Shown: in pieces, positions 23,889-38,300 of the stretch
Numbering within the stretch: position 1 is the first letter of the stretch
Layout: the number at the start of each line of letters is the position of its first letter
Source: Apostichopus japonicus
Lineage: Eukaryota > Echinodermata > Holothuroidea > Aspidochirotida > Stichopodidae
Length of the DNA stretch: 64,000 bases
Assembly: GCF_037975245.1 (NCBI RefSeq)
Contig: NC_092570.1
Coordinates: 17,895,918-17,959,917 of the forward strand
Direction of reading: 5' to 3'
Program-made: the position numbers and the translations under genes
Notes under the pieces: model-generated
What the model saw: the letters and a program-made list of their open reading frames with translations, nothing else
Told to the model about the DNA's origin: nothing
Database searches by the model: none

Positions 23889-25850
23889 ATGTCGGTGCTG
23901 CGGTCTAATCTCTGGTTTATACTAATCTGTGGCAACTTTAATCGGCGCTGCGGTCTGATCTCTGGTTTATACTAATCTGTAGTATCTTTAATCGGTGCTG
24001 CGGTCTGATCTCTGGTTTATACTAATCTGTAGTATCTTTAATCGGTGCTGCGGTTTGATCTCTGGTTTATACTAATCTGTGGCAACTTTAATCGGCGCTG
24101 CGGTCTGATCTCTGGTTTATACTAATCTGTGGCATCTTTAATCGGTGCTGCGGTCTGATCTCTGGTTTATACTAATCTGTGGCATCTTTAATCTGTGTTG
24201 CGGTCTGATCTCTGGTTTATACTAATTTGTGGCATCTTTAATCGGTGCTGCGGTCTGATCTCTGGTTTATACTAATCTGTGGGATCTTTAATCGGTGCTG
24301 CGGTCTGATCTTTGGTTTATACTAATCTGTGGCATCTTTAATCTGTGCTGCGGTCTGATCTCTGGTTTATACTAATCTGTGGCAACTTTAATCGGCGCTG
24401 CGGTCTGATCTCTGGTTTATACTAATCTGTGGGATCTTTAATCGGTGCTGCGGTTTGATCTCTGGTTTATACTAATCTGTGGCATCTTTAAACGGTGCTG
24501 CGGTCTGATCTCTGGTTTATACTAATCTGTGGCATCTTTAATCGGTGCTGCGGTCTGATCTCTGGTTTATACTAATCTGTGGCATCTTTAATCTGTGCTG
24601 CGGTATGATCTCTGGTTTATACTAATCTGTGGCAACTTTAATCGGTGCTGCGGTCTGATCTCTGGTTTATACTAATCTGTGGCAACTTTAATCGGCGCTG
24701 CGGTCTGATCTCTGGTTTATACTAATCTGTGGGATCTTTAATCGGCGCTGCGGTCTGATCTCTGGTTTATACTAATCTGTGGCAACTTTAATCGGCGCTG
24801 CGGTCTGATCTCTGGTTTATACTAATCTGTGGGATCTTTAATCGGCGCTGCGGTTCGATCTCTGGTTTATACTAATCTATGGGATCTTTAATCGGCGCTG
24901 CGGTCTGATCTCTGGTTTAAACTAATCTGTGGCATCTTTAATCTGTGTTGCGGTCTGATCTCTGGTTTATACTAATTTGTGGCATCTTTAATCGGTGCTG
25001 CGGTCTGATCTCTGGTTTATACTAATCTGTGGCATCTTTAATCGGTGCTGCGGTCTGATCTTTGGTTTATACTAATCTGTGGCATCTTTAATCGGTGCTG
25101 CGGTCTGATCTCTGGTTTATACTAATCTGTGGCATCTTTAATCTGTGCTGCGGTCTGATCTCTGGTTTATACTAATCTGTAGCATCTTTAATCTGTGCTG
25201 CGGTCTGATCTCTGGTTTATACTAATCTGTGGCATCTTTAAACGGTGCTGCGGTCTGATCTCTGGTTTAAACTAATCTGTGGCATCTTTAATCGGTGCTG
25301 CGGTATGATCTCTGGTTTATACTAATCTGTGGCATCTTTAATCGGTGCTGCGGTATGATCTCTGGTTTATACTAATCTGTGGCAACTTTAATCGGTGCTG
25401 CGGTCTGATCTCTGGTTTATACTAATCTGTGGCAACTTTAATCGGCGCTGCGGTCTGATCTCTGGTTTATACTAATCTGTGGGATCTTTAATCGGTGCTG
25501 CGGTTCGATCTCTGGTTTATACTAATCTATGGGATCTTTAATAGGCGCTGCGGTCTCTCTGGTTTATACTAATTTGTGGCATCTTTAATCTGTGTTGCGG
25601 TCTGATCTCTGGTTTATACTAATCTGTGGCATCTTTAATCGGTGCTGCGGTCTGATCTTTGGTTTATACTAATCTGTGGCATCTTTAATCGGTGCTGCGG
25701 TCTGATCTCTGGTTTATACTAATCTGTGGCATCTTTAATCTGTGCTGCGGTCTGATCTCTGGTTTATACTAATCTGTAGCATCTTTAATCTGTGTTGCGG
25801 TCTGATCTCTGGTTTATACTAATCTGTGGCATCTTTAGTCTGTATAGCGG
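23889..25850. repeat. 50-bp satellite-like array, about 39 units
   Basis: Head-to-tail 50-bp units of the form ATCGGYGCTGCGGTCTGATC, TCTGGTTTATACTAATCTGT, GGCATCTTTA. Diagnostic variants (GGCAAC, GGGATC, AGCATC, CTGTGTTG, TTCGATC, ATCTATGGG, a 4-bp deletion near 25553) occur in a repeated order. The series around 24591-25190 recurs around 25291-25790, which shows higher-order amplification. The array is more GC-rich than its surroundings. Unit length is not a multiple of three and no long frame crosses it. Confidence 0.96.
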
Positions 25851-25854
25851 TCTT

Positions 25855-28100
25855 CGGATCAGTGTAGTGGTATAGTCTACTGCATGGCCTAATCAGTTGT
25901 GAGTTTAAAGTGGGCGTGGCTAAATACCCTGCTTTGGTAACCAATGATATTATTCTGTTGTTACGTCTTCAAATTTAAGATTTAACAGCCGAAACGGATT
26001 TAGGTGTGAAACTCTTGGGAAGGGAATGTCATTCAGGGTTCGGGACGGTGGGTGGGGGGGGGGTCTGAGATGTGGGAATGGTCTAGTCATCAATTTGCAC
26101 ATGTTAAACACCTTACAACGGTATTTCATCGTACGTGCCGCCATCCCTTTTATCGGTAAATGAATAACAAACGCTGAAATACCTAAATTAGAGGAACAGG
26201 ACAATTTGAGATTACAACAAATCTTTATTTGAACACAAACCTTCTATGTCAATTTTCACCTTAATACACGAAGACAGATTAATAATGAACATAATATTAA
26301 TGATAATAATAATAGTAGTAGTAGCAGTGATAACAACAGTTAGTAAATGAATATGAATTGCTGAGCAACAGCATCACCATGTTATATACAGGTTTAATTA
26401 AGATCCCAATAAAACATTAAATAGTCCTTAACTCAATACTCTTCTTACGGTGCTGTATAAAGTATACTTCTGGACATAAAAGTAATTACCATCGAATTTG
26501 ATGTCAATTTGTGTGAAGTCATTTAGTCATCTTGAGAATGTGTGACAAAGACAGAAGGTTCCGATAAATTAACTTAATTTACAACACTGGAAAAAACAGG
26601 AACAAAAGATCTAATTATTTGATAGCCTCTTTCATTGTAGTCAGTATATAATCTTAAGATAGCATCTAACTTCTGTTAAAGATTCACATCCCGACCCACT
26701 CCTTCCCCTTGTATATTTGTAGAACCTATATGATCATGGACATCAAATAGCTTAAAAAGTTTACAAATTAACACCACATGTCCATTTTGACTGGATTTTG
26801 ATTATATTTTTGAGGAAATTGTCCTAAAAAACCATAAATGTCAGTAAATGTTCAAATAAATTCCACAATACAAACAATAATTGTCTACATGTAAAGCTTG
26901 CAAGCACTGTCCAAGTAACCTACTAATGTATTTACAAATCTGTGATTTGAAAGAAAATGTATTTGCTTGGTAAATACAATCGTTTCAATTGCTCGAATAA
27001 CACAATTCGTTTTTGTCTTCTCTGTTAACATGATAACGACGAATGACCAGCGGGGTTAACCGTCCGACAGAACATTATAGTCTTTCTGAACGGGATCGGA
27101 TGGAGGAGGAGTGGGGGCGTGACGGGGTAAGGAGCGACAAACAATGCTTGCCGCTTATATTTTGTATCTAGACAGAGTAATGACAGGAGCCTGATGGAAT
27201 GTAACGTTTGATATTTAACCGTTAACGCAAAGCCCATTATACTGGCATTATTTAAAGACCAACTATGGAGACTTTTCGATGAACATAAAATCCCACCATT
27301 TTGCATATCTGTAATCCTTAACTCACTCCAATTACATTAATTAACTTTACCAATTTCGGACGTTAAATACGTGAAAAGGGGAAGAAAAGTCAGCTTTTTA
27401 GGAAACCTATTTCAGACATTCCTGAAACATTCCTAGGACATCAGGTGACCATGTGAGGTCATCGTTGGTATACCGCACTCAAAACAATACTTTTAGTGTG
27501 TAAAGTTGTATACTTGAGCTGCCAAAAACGTCAACGATATTACTCCTTTTCCCCCGAAATGCCACAATTCATTAACAACACAAGTGTAATTAAAATAATG
27601 GAAATCATGGCACCATGTTTAACCTAGGTCCCCTTACCATACCGACAAAATTATCAAAGAGGAGTGTATAACCCTCCTCTTTTACCCAATCACCGGAACG
27701 AACATCGGCCAACTCGTTTGTCCCCCTCCCCCTCCCTTAAAAGATCGGACTCTGGCTACGGGCCTGACATTTATTCAAGGTAAACTTAAGCGTGAATATA
27801 AAATGATCGTTATAAAAAACAATTACAAATTAAAAAGTATTTGCAGTTCGATAAAAGCCCGCGTTTTAACAAGAATAAAACAGGTGTCTAATATCTGAAC
27901 TGGCGTGAAAGCAGGCCTAAATATATATATTTTGGAAGAAAAAAAAATACTTCAGTTTGAATCTGTACATTATGAGCCTAGCTTATAAAACATTTATGTT
28001 GTTTTTGCGGCAAGTTATCTCTATCTGTTCTGAGAGCGAACTTTCTAGATTAGAACTTTACCGTCCCAAATACTCGAACTGCTTTTTTGGTTTGGTAAAC
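25855..28100. other. Intergenic, no gene seen
   Basis: Mostly unique AT-rich DNA. TTTATT at about 26224 would read AATAAA on the minus strand. The motif CTGGCTACGGGCCTG near 27755 resembles the end of a hAT-type element, but no partner end was found. Open frames here are short and unsupported. Confidence 0.45.
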
Positions 28101-28104
28101 AATC

Positions 28105-28842
28105 CACACCTCTCTGTCGTATGATAGGTTACGGTACGGTATATGTGTTATATATTATGCTATTGACACCTCTCTGTCATTATGGTAGGCTACGGTACAG
28201 TATATGTGTTATATATTGAAGTGTCCACATCTCTCTGTCGTATGATAGGCACCATGTCGTATCAAAGGCTATGGTACAGTACATGTGTTATATATTAAAC
28301 TATCCACACCTATCTGTCAGTATGATTGGCTACGGTACAGTATATATGTTATATATGAAACTATCCACACCATCTCTGTCGTATGATAGGCTACGGTGCA
28401 GTATATGTGTTATATATTAAACTATCCACACCTCTCTGTCGTATGATAGGCTACGGTACAGTATATGTGTTATATATTAAACTATCCACACCTCTATGTC
28501 GTATGATAGGCTACGGTACAGTATATGTGTTTTATATTAAACTATCCACACCTCTCTGTCGTATGATAGGCTACGGTACAGTATGTGTGTTATATATTAA
28601 ACTATCCACACCTCTCTGTCATATGGTAGGCTATACGGTGCAGTATATCTGTTATAAATTAAACTATTCACACCTCTCTGTCGTATGATAGGCTACGGTA
28701 CAGTATATATATATGTGTTATATATTTAACTATCCACACCTATCTGTCATATGGTAGGCTACGGTACAGTATATGTGTTATATATTGAACTATCCACACC
28801 TCTCTGTCGTATGGTAGGCTATACAGTACACTATATGTGTTA
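28105..28842. repeat. 60-bp minisatellite, about 12 units
   Basis: Tandem units of about 60 bp carry CACCTCTCTGTCGTATGATA, then GGCTACGGTACAGTATATGT, then GTTATATATTAAACTATCCA. The first and last units are more diverged and some have small indels. Because 60 is divisible by three, five central units read as a 20-residue repeat (MIGYGTVYVLYIKLSTPLCR) on the + strand. I see no promoter, splice site or conservation to support a protein. Confidence 0.94.
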
Positions 28843-29989
28843 TCTTATTTATCTGGGGTACAACACGTGGATCCTACTTTCCTGTAACTTGCGTGTGACA
28901 CCCTGCTTATAAGTCAAACTAGTCGTTACCTTCAGAACCAATTAATACGAACAAACTGTGACAAACGGAACGGATTTTTAAGTTACAAGAGGGTAGATGG
29001 AAGTCTCTGATAACTCGCATAGAACCAAGCATGCGTATCATATATAGTGGGCAGACTAGCAGATCCATAGATTTTTCCGAAGTATATGAACGACGAAGGT
29101 ACTTCATGCGTCCACCCTCTCCCTTGAAATTCTAGGACTCTAGGACCATTTGAGAAATTCGTTATTTAACATGTTCCATCCAACGTTATTGCATGTGTTA
29201 GTAACTACTCTACCGTACGTCTAAACTAGGTGTATATTGCTTGAATAATTCATTTCAAAACTACTAACGAACCTTTCAACTGTTTAAACAACGGAATTAA
29301 GGGAATGTTTGAAGTGTCACGTGATCTCTTTCATTACAATGTCTGAGAATCTCGTTAACCGAGCCTTATAAATATGTAACATTGAAATGAGCTATGACGT
29401 CATAAAGAATATGGGTAGGGGGAAATTCTATTCTGCAAATCTCAACGCGCTTTCACATTTCTTCTTAAAATCCAAATTGTCCGATGTATTTTATCAACAT
29501 ATTCTAATACAGAACAAAGTAACGTTACCCGGTATAAATGTACAGTTGATAATTACTTTTAAACTGTTACTTTGACATCCACCAACTAGGCTCAAACATT
29601 TTCAGAGCTTTCCATGGACAAATAAATAATTTAGGGAGACAAAAGATTGACGCCAGGGAGAAATAGCTAGTCAAGATCGACCCATCAACTGGTTATATAA
29701 GGAGATCCGTTATGCCCAGACTCATCCTACTGTATGATCACATGACTACCACTTTAAACACTTAGGTAAGTAAATAGTTCCCATTGATCGAGCTCGGACC
29801 TAAACCTGAATCTAACCCATTTGGTAGAAGATTATAACACTAAAGAGAAATGGTATCGTGATTATTGCGTTCGGTACATTCCGTTTACTCCAGATTTAAA
29901 ACTTCATTAAAGGAATGCTGTAAATAACAAAAATGTACCATAAATGCTTAATCCATACCTGTGAATTCATAATTAACAACGTTCTACCG

Positions 29990-30135
29990 AATATACATAT
30001 ATATATATATATATATATAGGCTATATAAATATATATGTAGGCTATATAAATATATATATAGGCTATATTAATATATAGGCTATATATATATATATAGCT
30101 TATATATGCTATATATATAAATATATTCATATATA
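29990..30135. repeat. AT microsatellite with TAGGCTATATAAATATATAT units
   Basis: (AT)n is interleaved with several copies of TAGGCTATAT. The same AGGCTATA word is scattered again near 30866-30895 and 38990-39130. Confidence 0.9.
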
Positions 30136-30137
30136 TC

Positions 30138-30143
30138 TTTATT
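30138..30143 (-). terminator. Candidate polyadenylation signal for the receptor gene
   Basis: TTTATT on the + strand reads AATAAA on the minus strand, about 1.5 kb after the receptor stop codon. It is one of several possible signals. Another lies near 26224. Confidence 0.2.
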
Positions 30144-30594
30144 ACCAGGAGTCAATAAGGTTATCCTTGCCCCCCACCCCCTACCCCCCCTCAAAAAGAA
30201 TTCCCTGCAATATATATCTATCAATATATATATCACAAGATGATAAAACTTAACAATATAGTAATGTTCAATATTTACCATTTTACTAAGTAAATACCAA
30301 TGTGTGTTCACTTCTTGGGTCTTTTGACCTCCTGTCTCGTGTTTGTTCTTTTACCGTCAGGAAGTCTTTGCTGGTCATATTCAAAGAGTGCGGTGCAAAA
30401 TTTCCGTTGCTTAGCAACGTCACATTTGATCCGGTAAATTCAGTCATCATTCAATTATGTGTTCTGTTCAAGTACATTAACTTTGATCAAATAATATAAT
30501 GGAATATATCTAGGAATAAAACCACCGCAACCTTCTAACAACTTATGGTAACCTTTGCGCAATACAGCGTAAGTTTCCAAAATTAATATGTAAA

Positions 30595-30795
<201 letters not shown>

Positions 30796-31646
30796 TGGTT
30801 ATTGTTAGGCTATGGATAACACATAATGCATACTATAGTAATTGCTAGATTTTGCACAACACGTAAGACATGCTTAGTTATTGTTAGGCTATATATAATT
30901 TAATATCTAAATGCCTGTTAATTTTGCTCATGGCGCTGGTAGCCTGCTTTAACCAGATTTAATGAGTTTTTAACAATGCCGTTTACATGCATGGAAGACA
31001 GTGAAAACAATTTGATTTGTTATTTGTTTCATCTCGTTATTTTGATGTTTAAATTATTATGTGGACATCTTTGTTTATACTTATCTTTTACTTATTTCAG
31101 TATATGTCTAAACGAAATAGTTTACACGACATAATCAAACTATATCTACAACACTAAACTAATTGTTTACTTTTCGAAGTAAGTCAGAAACAACCGTATA
31201 CAACTGCTTGTTGTAGGAAATTAAACAGCATGCATTCTTGAATTATATGTATATATATAGAGAGAGATTGCACAGAAAATGTCAACGATTATTTTACAAA
31301 TTGATGATAATTCTTAATAATGTCACAAACAAAATCGATTGCTTTCCACACAATGTCACTTTTTATATAGATTAATGTAAAGATAGGTCACGGCAAGCCA
31401 TATGACTAGGTTGAGCCAAACTTAAGTTTGACCAATTGCTGTGATTCGGCTATTGATTAAGTCCAGGGACCTTAATTGATTTAACAAAAGCCTAACGTGT
31501 GACGAGTATTGGACATATCACTCCTAGCTTCATAATGTCATAATGGCGTGTGTACATTTCCGTCTCGTTATCTTACAACACTCTCTTTGGAACCAGATCT
31601 GCAAGAAACCACGATTGGGTTTCAAAAGTTCACACTGTCATGTCTT

Positions 31647-32236
31647 TTACTCGTCTTCAACAGTCATTCGATGAGTCTTTTCCATGCTGTTGATTTGTAA
31701 GAACATAATAAAATCCATGGTTACCACACATATGATGTAAATAATTAAGAAGAATCGATCCACCACCTTAGCAACCATTTGCCATTCAAGCTTTTTGTTC
31801 TCTTCGTGATCTTTCTCTTGGCAGCGATGGGCCATAAATTTCACGTTTCCTAAGAGCTCAACCAACAACCTGTTGAGTCTTGCGGTACTATTTTTGTAAC
31901 TGTCTTTATTTACGCCATCTCTGTAGCCGCCATTTTCACTCACATCCATGAACTCAGTCGTCATAAGCAACGCTTCGTCTTTGACTTCATTCGTTGCATT
32001 TCGGTCGCCCCCGATTGATGGAACCAATTCGAACTGGGTTTGATCACTTTTGTAAAATGTTGGTTGAGATGGCAGTGCTATGTGATCCCTCATGCAAAGA
32101 ACACCCGCTAAAACTTCCAAAAACACGTGTCGAATCCAGCGAGGAAGCTTGTACGTCCGATGATGTAGATTTAAAACTAACACCGTCATAACCGTAGAAA
32201 ACGACACAAGAAATATAGTTACCACATAAAACCGTG
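31647..32236 (-). CDS. nAChR last exon: TM3, cytoplasmic loop, TM4, stop
   Basis: The acceptor CTTACATTCCACAG precedes 32236 and the TAA stop is at 31649-31647. The exon encodes TM3 (FYVVTIFLVSFSTVMTVLVL), the conserved NLHHR motif and a short cytoplasmic loop. The loop ends in the amphipathic MA helix (LEWQMVAKVVDR), followed by TM4 (FFLIIYIICVVTMDFIMFLQ) and a 14-residue tail. The first codon is split with the previous exon. Having the whole cytoplasmic loop and TM4 in one exon is compact for this family. Confidence 0.95.
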
Positions 32237-34710
32237 CTGTGGAATGTAAGTGAAAGATAGGTACTTTTTTTAATGAGAATATACAAATCACATACATAAA
32301 TATACAGTATATATTATATATATATATAAAATATATTGAAACGTTAAGGTGCTAATTTTTCATTTGTCTATGGATGCAGGCAATCACCTCACTACACAAA
32401 CCTTACTGCCGTATGCTCCGCCCAATTATTCCTTAATGCTCAAAAGGGAAACTAAAATCCAAATTATGTCAACATTCTCTTGATTCGTATATATATATAT
32501 ATATATTATGTATGTATGTATGTATGTATGTATAAGATGAACATTGCTCTACACATGAATTGCCAGTCTATATGCGTTGAATATGTAAATGTATTTACAG
32601 ATCATATTATGGTTCAATTTCTCACCTAGGATAGGAATACTGTCGCTAGTTGCCGGCATGTTCTCTGCGATCACCAACATGAAGACTGTCATTGAGAGTA
32701 ATACCGTAATACCAAGAGAGACTTTCTCACCAGAATTACATGGAAGGACAAATTCTACTATCGCCATAGTCGAGATGACTACACACGGCACGATTAAATT
32801 TACGACATAAAACAGCGGTTTTCTTTTGATCTTTATGTTGAATGTGACGTCTGGGTAAAATTTTCCTTTACAGCAAACGTACGTTCTATCTGTTCTGACC
32901 CCTGTGATAACTGAAAACGAAAATGATTGGCAGTAAATGATTACGAAATTTGGTCGACCTGTATCAAGAGAATTTACAACAAACGTTTTAACTTAAATTT
33001 TTTAAGAGGCTCTGAAGAAATTTCAAAGATGAAATATTAATTGACCAGAAAAGGTTAAGTGATGTGAGTTACAGTAAACGTCATCAATTACGTCATCAAG
33101 ATATAGGGTATAAGTGTTAAAAATTGTTTTATTAGAAACAAGATTATTATGGAATCATCCAGTTCTGACCACAATAAAGTATAAAATCCTTTTCAAAAGC
33201 ATTGTTGTGGAAGACATCACATGCATAGAATGGAAACATTGTGACGCCAGTATACCGCTTCGGAACCGGTGGACCAGGTTGATCTGCCCAAGACCTCGAT
33301 TCGCCAAAAGGCCCCAGCGCCGTAAACCGGTAACAATTTACGCACAAGTCCTCCCCTGCCTCGACCCATGGCTTTGCCCCGGGGAAAATACCTCCCCCTA
33401 CGGAAATATAGTTGACCCTAAAAATTCCCTATTAACATAAGTTTGTTAAATAATATGGCAAACAGTGGGGAAATGTTAGCATGCTTCACGTGCGGCCGTT
33501 TCTTACTTATAATGTACGGCTATTTTTATACTCGCGTCTATGTTAATGTTCCGTATACACAACTGTTAATATTCATATTTTAAGATTTCTAATTTTTACA
33601 TACCGAGAACATCCCATTCACCATTTAGGTTGAGCATTGTTTCAGGAACTTTTCCGATTTCATAATCGATAAACCGTTTATCGTGTTGCCAAGATCCAAA
33701 CTTGATATCGCAGTCCTGGACATCAAACGGATAGAGGTGTACGTTGACCATACAAGAGCTAATCATGGTCAGTGGAGCACTCCAGTCTACATTTCCGGTG
33801 TATTTCACAATCACCTTCGTATAAACAGTCATCAAAGGGTCGTTCGAGCCTTCGGATTTCCTGTTTTTTTTTTTCAAAAAATGAAGGTAAAAATAATGTA
33901 ATAAAATATCATATTGATTTCTTTTTCGACGAGGGACGTATTCCTTATTACACCTTGCCATTGGATATCCAAGCCGGAAGACACGGAAAATGACAGTGCT
34001 GAGTCGAAATTTCGACTTTTCATCTCGACATTTCAACTTTTATCTCGAAACTTCGACATAACGAAAAGAGTAAAACATTAACATGCAAATCAAAATTTAA
34101 ACATGACCAAGTTGAAAATTTGATGCAAATAAAAAAATCTAACGTACAAAAAAAAACGGGAATTAAAATTTCAAAAATAAAAATATTTTGTTGTATTTTT
34201 TTTTTGCTGTCATTTTCTGGGCAACCGTAGAGCATAATTGGTTTTGTTTTGTTTGTTTTTGCTTAAAATTGTGAAATATAAAGTCTTCCCGTTCACAGAA
34301 TAATTGCACGTTTGATAGTGTGCATTAAAATTTGAAATGAAACATAAAAATATCTCACCCATAGAAGCACTATTTTCGGCGGCAGAAGATATTTGAAAAT
34401 TATAATTGATGTCCAATTCTCTGGATGGTTATGTAGTTCTGGCAACTTGCGTGATTATTACCAAAAGTGACCTCAATTAAGATTTGACAAGAATAATCCA
34501 TCGCTATTTGGTATTTTCTCGGGAGACAGTGGCTTTTACAAACAGCTATAATAACCGTCGGAATTTCGTTCAGATTAATAGCAACGATTGATACCAACGA
34601 CACAACATTGCAAAGGGTGTTGTTAACCGTGTAAAATAAGAATTCTGTGTTTTTGTTTTCTGTTATCTATGGCTAATTTTCAACAATAAACTATATATAT
34701 AAATGAAAAT

Positions 34711-34742
<32 letters not shown>

Positions 34743-35265
34743 GAGGTTCGAAACCGTTAAGGAAAGTCGTAATTCCACTGTAGGCGTTTGTCACCTGTAT
34801 CGAACAATACTAGTTCTGTTTTTGGTGACATATTTTGCCTTACTCTAGAGATCAAACATGATGCTAACCAACTCGAAATCATTTGTGATTCCTAAAGCCG
34901 GATCTCGAAAGAGATACTTTGAACAGACATATACAGTGGCGTAGGAAGGTACTTTTGAGTGGGGGGGGGGGGGGGCTGAAGACTGATGGCCGGCCTGGGG
35001 GAGGGGTCTAAGGGGAGGGGTCCCCCTCCCCTTTTGCATTTCCAGGTGGCCTCAGATGCAATTTGGTGTAATATGGCACACTTCAACACCCACTCCATTT
35101 TGTAAACTTAATTTTGTATTTTCACCTGGCCTTAGATGCAATTTGGTGCTCCAAATTTGGTGCCCTGACTTGCGAAGCGGGGGGCGGAATAATACTTCCG
35201 CCCCTCCACATTTTTCACTGGGGGGCTGGCGCCCCAGCCCCCCCCCCCGGTTCCTACGCCCTTGG

Positions 35266-35309
<44 letters not shown>

Positions 35310-38300
35310 GGATTTGCCCACGCTGGGCGGCACTGGGCGGCCCCGCCCAGCACTACAGATTACCGTACTGTCTTAAAAACCGTGAATCCCGCCCAGCACT
35401 TCTTTCATCTAAAATCCCGACGTAAATTGGGCCTAGCCTATGCCAAAATCATACAGACTAATATTGCATCAGTTACGCATGCGAGAAACATTACTTACGG
35501 CTCTCAATCGGTCCCTTGTAAAATCTCTTTGAAACAAACTAATAACTTTTACCAGGTATACATAATATATTTCACTAAAAAAATTAAAAATGTCAATTGC
35601 TACACAAGTGCCGGCATTTGGCATCTGAGCACCTTCAAAAATCGAAAAAATTAAAGGGGAGGAGGGACACCCCTTCCCCCATAGTATACTATGTCTTACG
35701 TGTTATACATAATAGTATCCGGTAACCAGAGCAAATCGGACGGAACTCTTATCTCCTCCAGTCCATTGTAGTCAGCTGGATCCCATGTCATGTATTCGTC
35801 GACCCATCTCTGAAATAAATAAAAGTATAATAAGGTAATCATACTGACCATGATGGGTGCCTGTATGGGAGGGGGTAGCTGGAAGGGCGTGTCGTTAGGC
35901 GGTTGTCCCATTGGAAACTTTCTCGTCTTTGTAAGTTTGTCAGTTAGATGTAACACCATTTTACGTAAATGATACCGGAAAAGCCCATATGCACCAGTTG
36001 TTGCATCGTCCACTCATTATACCGTGTCGAGAGCCTGCTCGAGTCCCGGGACAATTGTATCACCTTTTGAAGCCTTCATTTTTCTCTTTCATTTTTCTTT
36101 TAAGTAACCATGAACGTGTATTATGCTACCCCCCCCCCCCCCCGGCCGACATTCCTTCCAATCTCGTCAGGCCTATCTCATGTCTCTCCCACCGACACAA
36201 CCATGTCATGGCCACATGTGTGAGTTCACCTTACATTTGTCGTTTTCCTATTTAAAATTACAGATTACTGCCCAATGTATATACCCTGGAATTAGAATTA
36301 CAATATATTTTACATCTCAAGAACAGAGCAAGTTATTTAGCTTGTAGATGAATGAATCAATGTGTTTTGTCCAACATGCGCATGCATTTTACTTTGTAAT
36401 CTCACTTTAAACTAGTACCTGTTTAACAGCTGCAATAATAACATGAAAAACAAATAGCTCATGGCAATAGTAACAACAACAACGACCGTACAGCCAAAAA
36501 AAATAAAGCAATGAACAAAAATGATAAAATATGGCTGCTGCATTGACGACAATAATATAACACTAGCAGACAAGAAGTAATAACAAATACAACAGCAAAT
36601 CAAACCACTAGCAACAATTTTGACGCGTTTAGACAATAGAAAGCAACAATAAGGGGTTAATCAACGGTCTAGCGTGCGTTACTCACATGATTAATGCACT
36701 CCGGGTGTTAATGCTATCTCCTCCCTCGTGCATCGCTTGCATTATCCCCCGATCGTGCATTAATCCTGTGAGTAACGCACGCTAGACCGTTGATTAACCC
36801 CGTTCATTCATACACTACCATTTGTGTGGGGGAAAAATCATAAAACAAAACATTTTTGGTTACATATAACCAAAGATTTATTAAAGTGATGCCCCGTAAT
36901 TTTACCGTGCGTTACTCACAGGATTAACCACGGTCAGCTGACCTGAATGGACCAATAGGATTTAGGAATCTTTACTAAGTATGAATGAACAGTAATTAAA
37001 CAATCAACAACGACAGTAATAATATGCCTATGCGTTGGTGATATGAAAACAAATACAATAGCAACAACAATATTAATGTAAGAAAACTGTTGCATCGTTG
37101 ATGTTGATGCAGGAGTAGTATGCCGATCAGAAACAGCACCAACAGTAAAGCAAGAACCGAAATAGTTTACCAAAAGACAATAATAATGACAGTTAAATAT
37201 ACCTGTGTAAGCCAGATTATCGCTTTCAAGGTTTGGTACTTTTCATCCTGGGCAAATGAAGAGAAGAAGAAAATTTAATGTTACAATGAAGAAGAAAAAA
37301 TAGAAAATGTATAATAAATATTTTTCATTTTAAGTTAATTATAAATAATAGCACAGATATATATATATATATATTTGTGCGTCCAATAATGTAATTTGCT
37401 GATCGTTAATCACTTCGTCATTAATCGTGAAATAGTTTTATTGAACGACAGCAGCAACACATTAACATATTAGGCTACATATGCTATGTAATACAAAAAT
37501 ATTTATATCTCTGCTAATACAGAAAGCTGTGAAATGTCCATCAAATGCATGACGTCACGGCGGACTCGAGCATAAATTGTTACCGGCTCAGGGAATGGAT
37601 CCACCCATCGGTGGCCAGACATTAGCTCAAACGTACCAAGAAGAGATTGCGCGATTCGTGGTAGAGGTCGAAAATCAATTTTACCAAAACCTTTCCACAC
37701 AGTACATTATGGTCTGCGATGGATATATGTATAACCGAGGTCCCTTGGGAGTAAGAAATACAAAGCAAACACACTACAAAGACAAAGCAAAGGTTACCCC
37801 ATTCCGGCCCTCCCCCCCCCCCTCTCGCCGACCCAACCAAGAACCCACATCACAACAACCACGCAACAGTGAACCAAAACAATTATACATCGAGAAGAAA
37901 GCAACAGCTGTTAGGAATACGTTAACAAAGGAGCTTTGATAACAATTATAATCTTATCAACGGTAGGCCCTATATGTACAGAGACGATCACTCAAAGAGT
38001 TCCAGATCATATGAAACAGATACAATGATAAGTAGAATTCAAAGGATTTACAGGAATGCTGAGAGAGAGTTGCTGACTCTTAATGTACGTGGTTGAATAA
38101 CGACTGGAAAAGATGAATTCGAAAAACTTGGGCAGAGCCCCATTGCAAAACTAGAACATAACATTTGATATTTGACAACTATTGAAGTCTTATATCATGA
38201 GGAGGTTGAGTTTAGCGAAAGAGGATTATTGTGAGAAGTAGAGGACTCTTTCTTATGTAACGAACGGCCATTTTGTTTTGGAGAACATGAAGTTTCTGTA

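Larger units (their letters stand above)
33861..35699 (-). other. nAChR intron (1.8 kb) with MITE insertion
   Basis: A GT-AG intron in phase 2. It contains an AT microsatellite near 34694-34742, the hAT-like MITE at 34934-35264, (AT)n at 35270-35306 and a GC-rich self-complementary patch at 35316-35396 with repeated GCCCAGCAC. Confidence 0.85.

Noticed and set aside
27740-27765. CTGGCTACGGGCCTG as a hAT-type end
   Set aside because: No partner end or 8-bp duplication was found.
33240-33380. GC-rich patch sharing CCGGTAACAATTTAYGC with 37573-37590
   Set aside because: Similarity covers only about 17-30 bp. It may be a repeat remnant but borders cannot be set.
37503-37939. Overlapping open frames on both strands, the + frame being 120 codons
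   Set aside because: No domain, low-complexity Pro/Gln tail and no splice sites. It lies in a repeat-rich intron.
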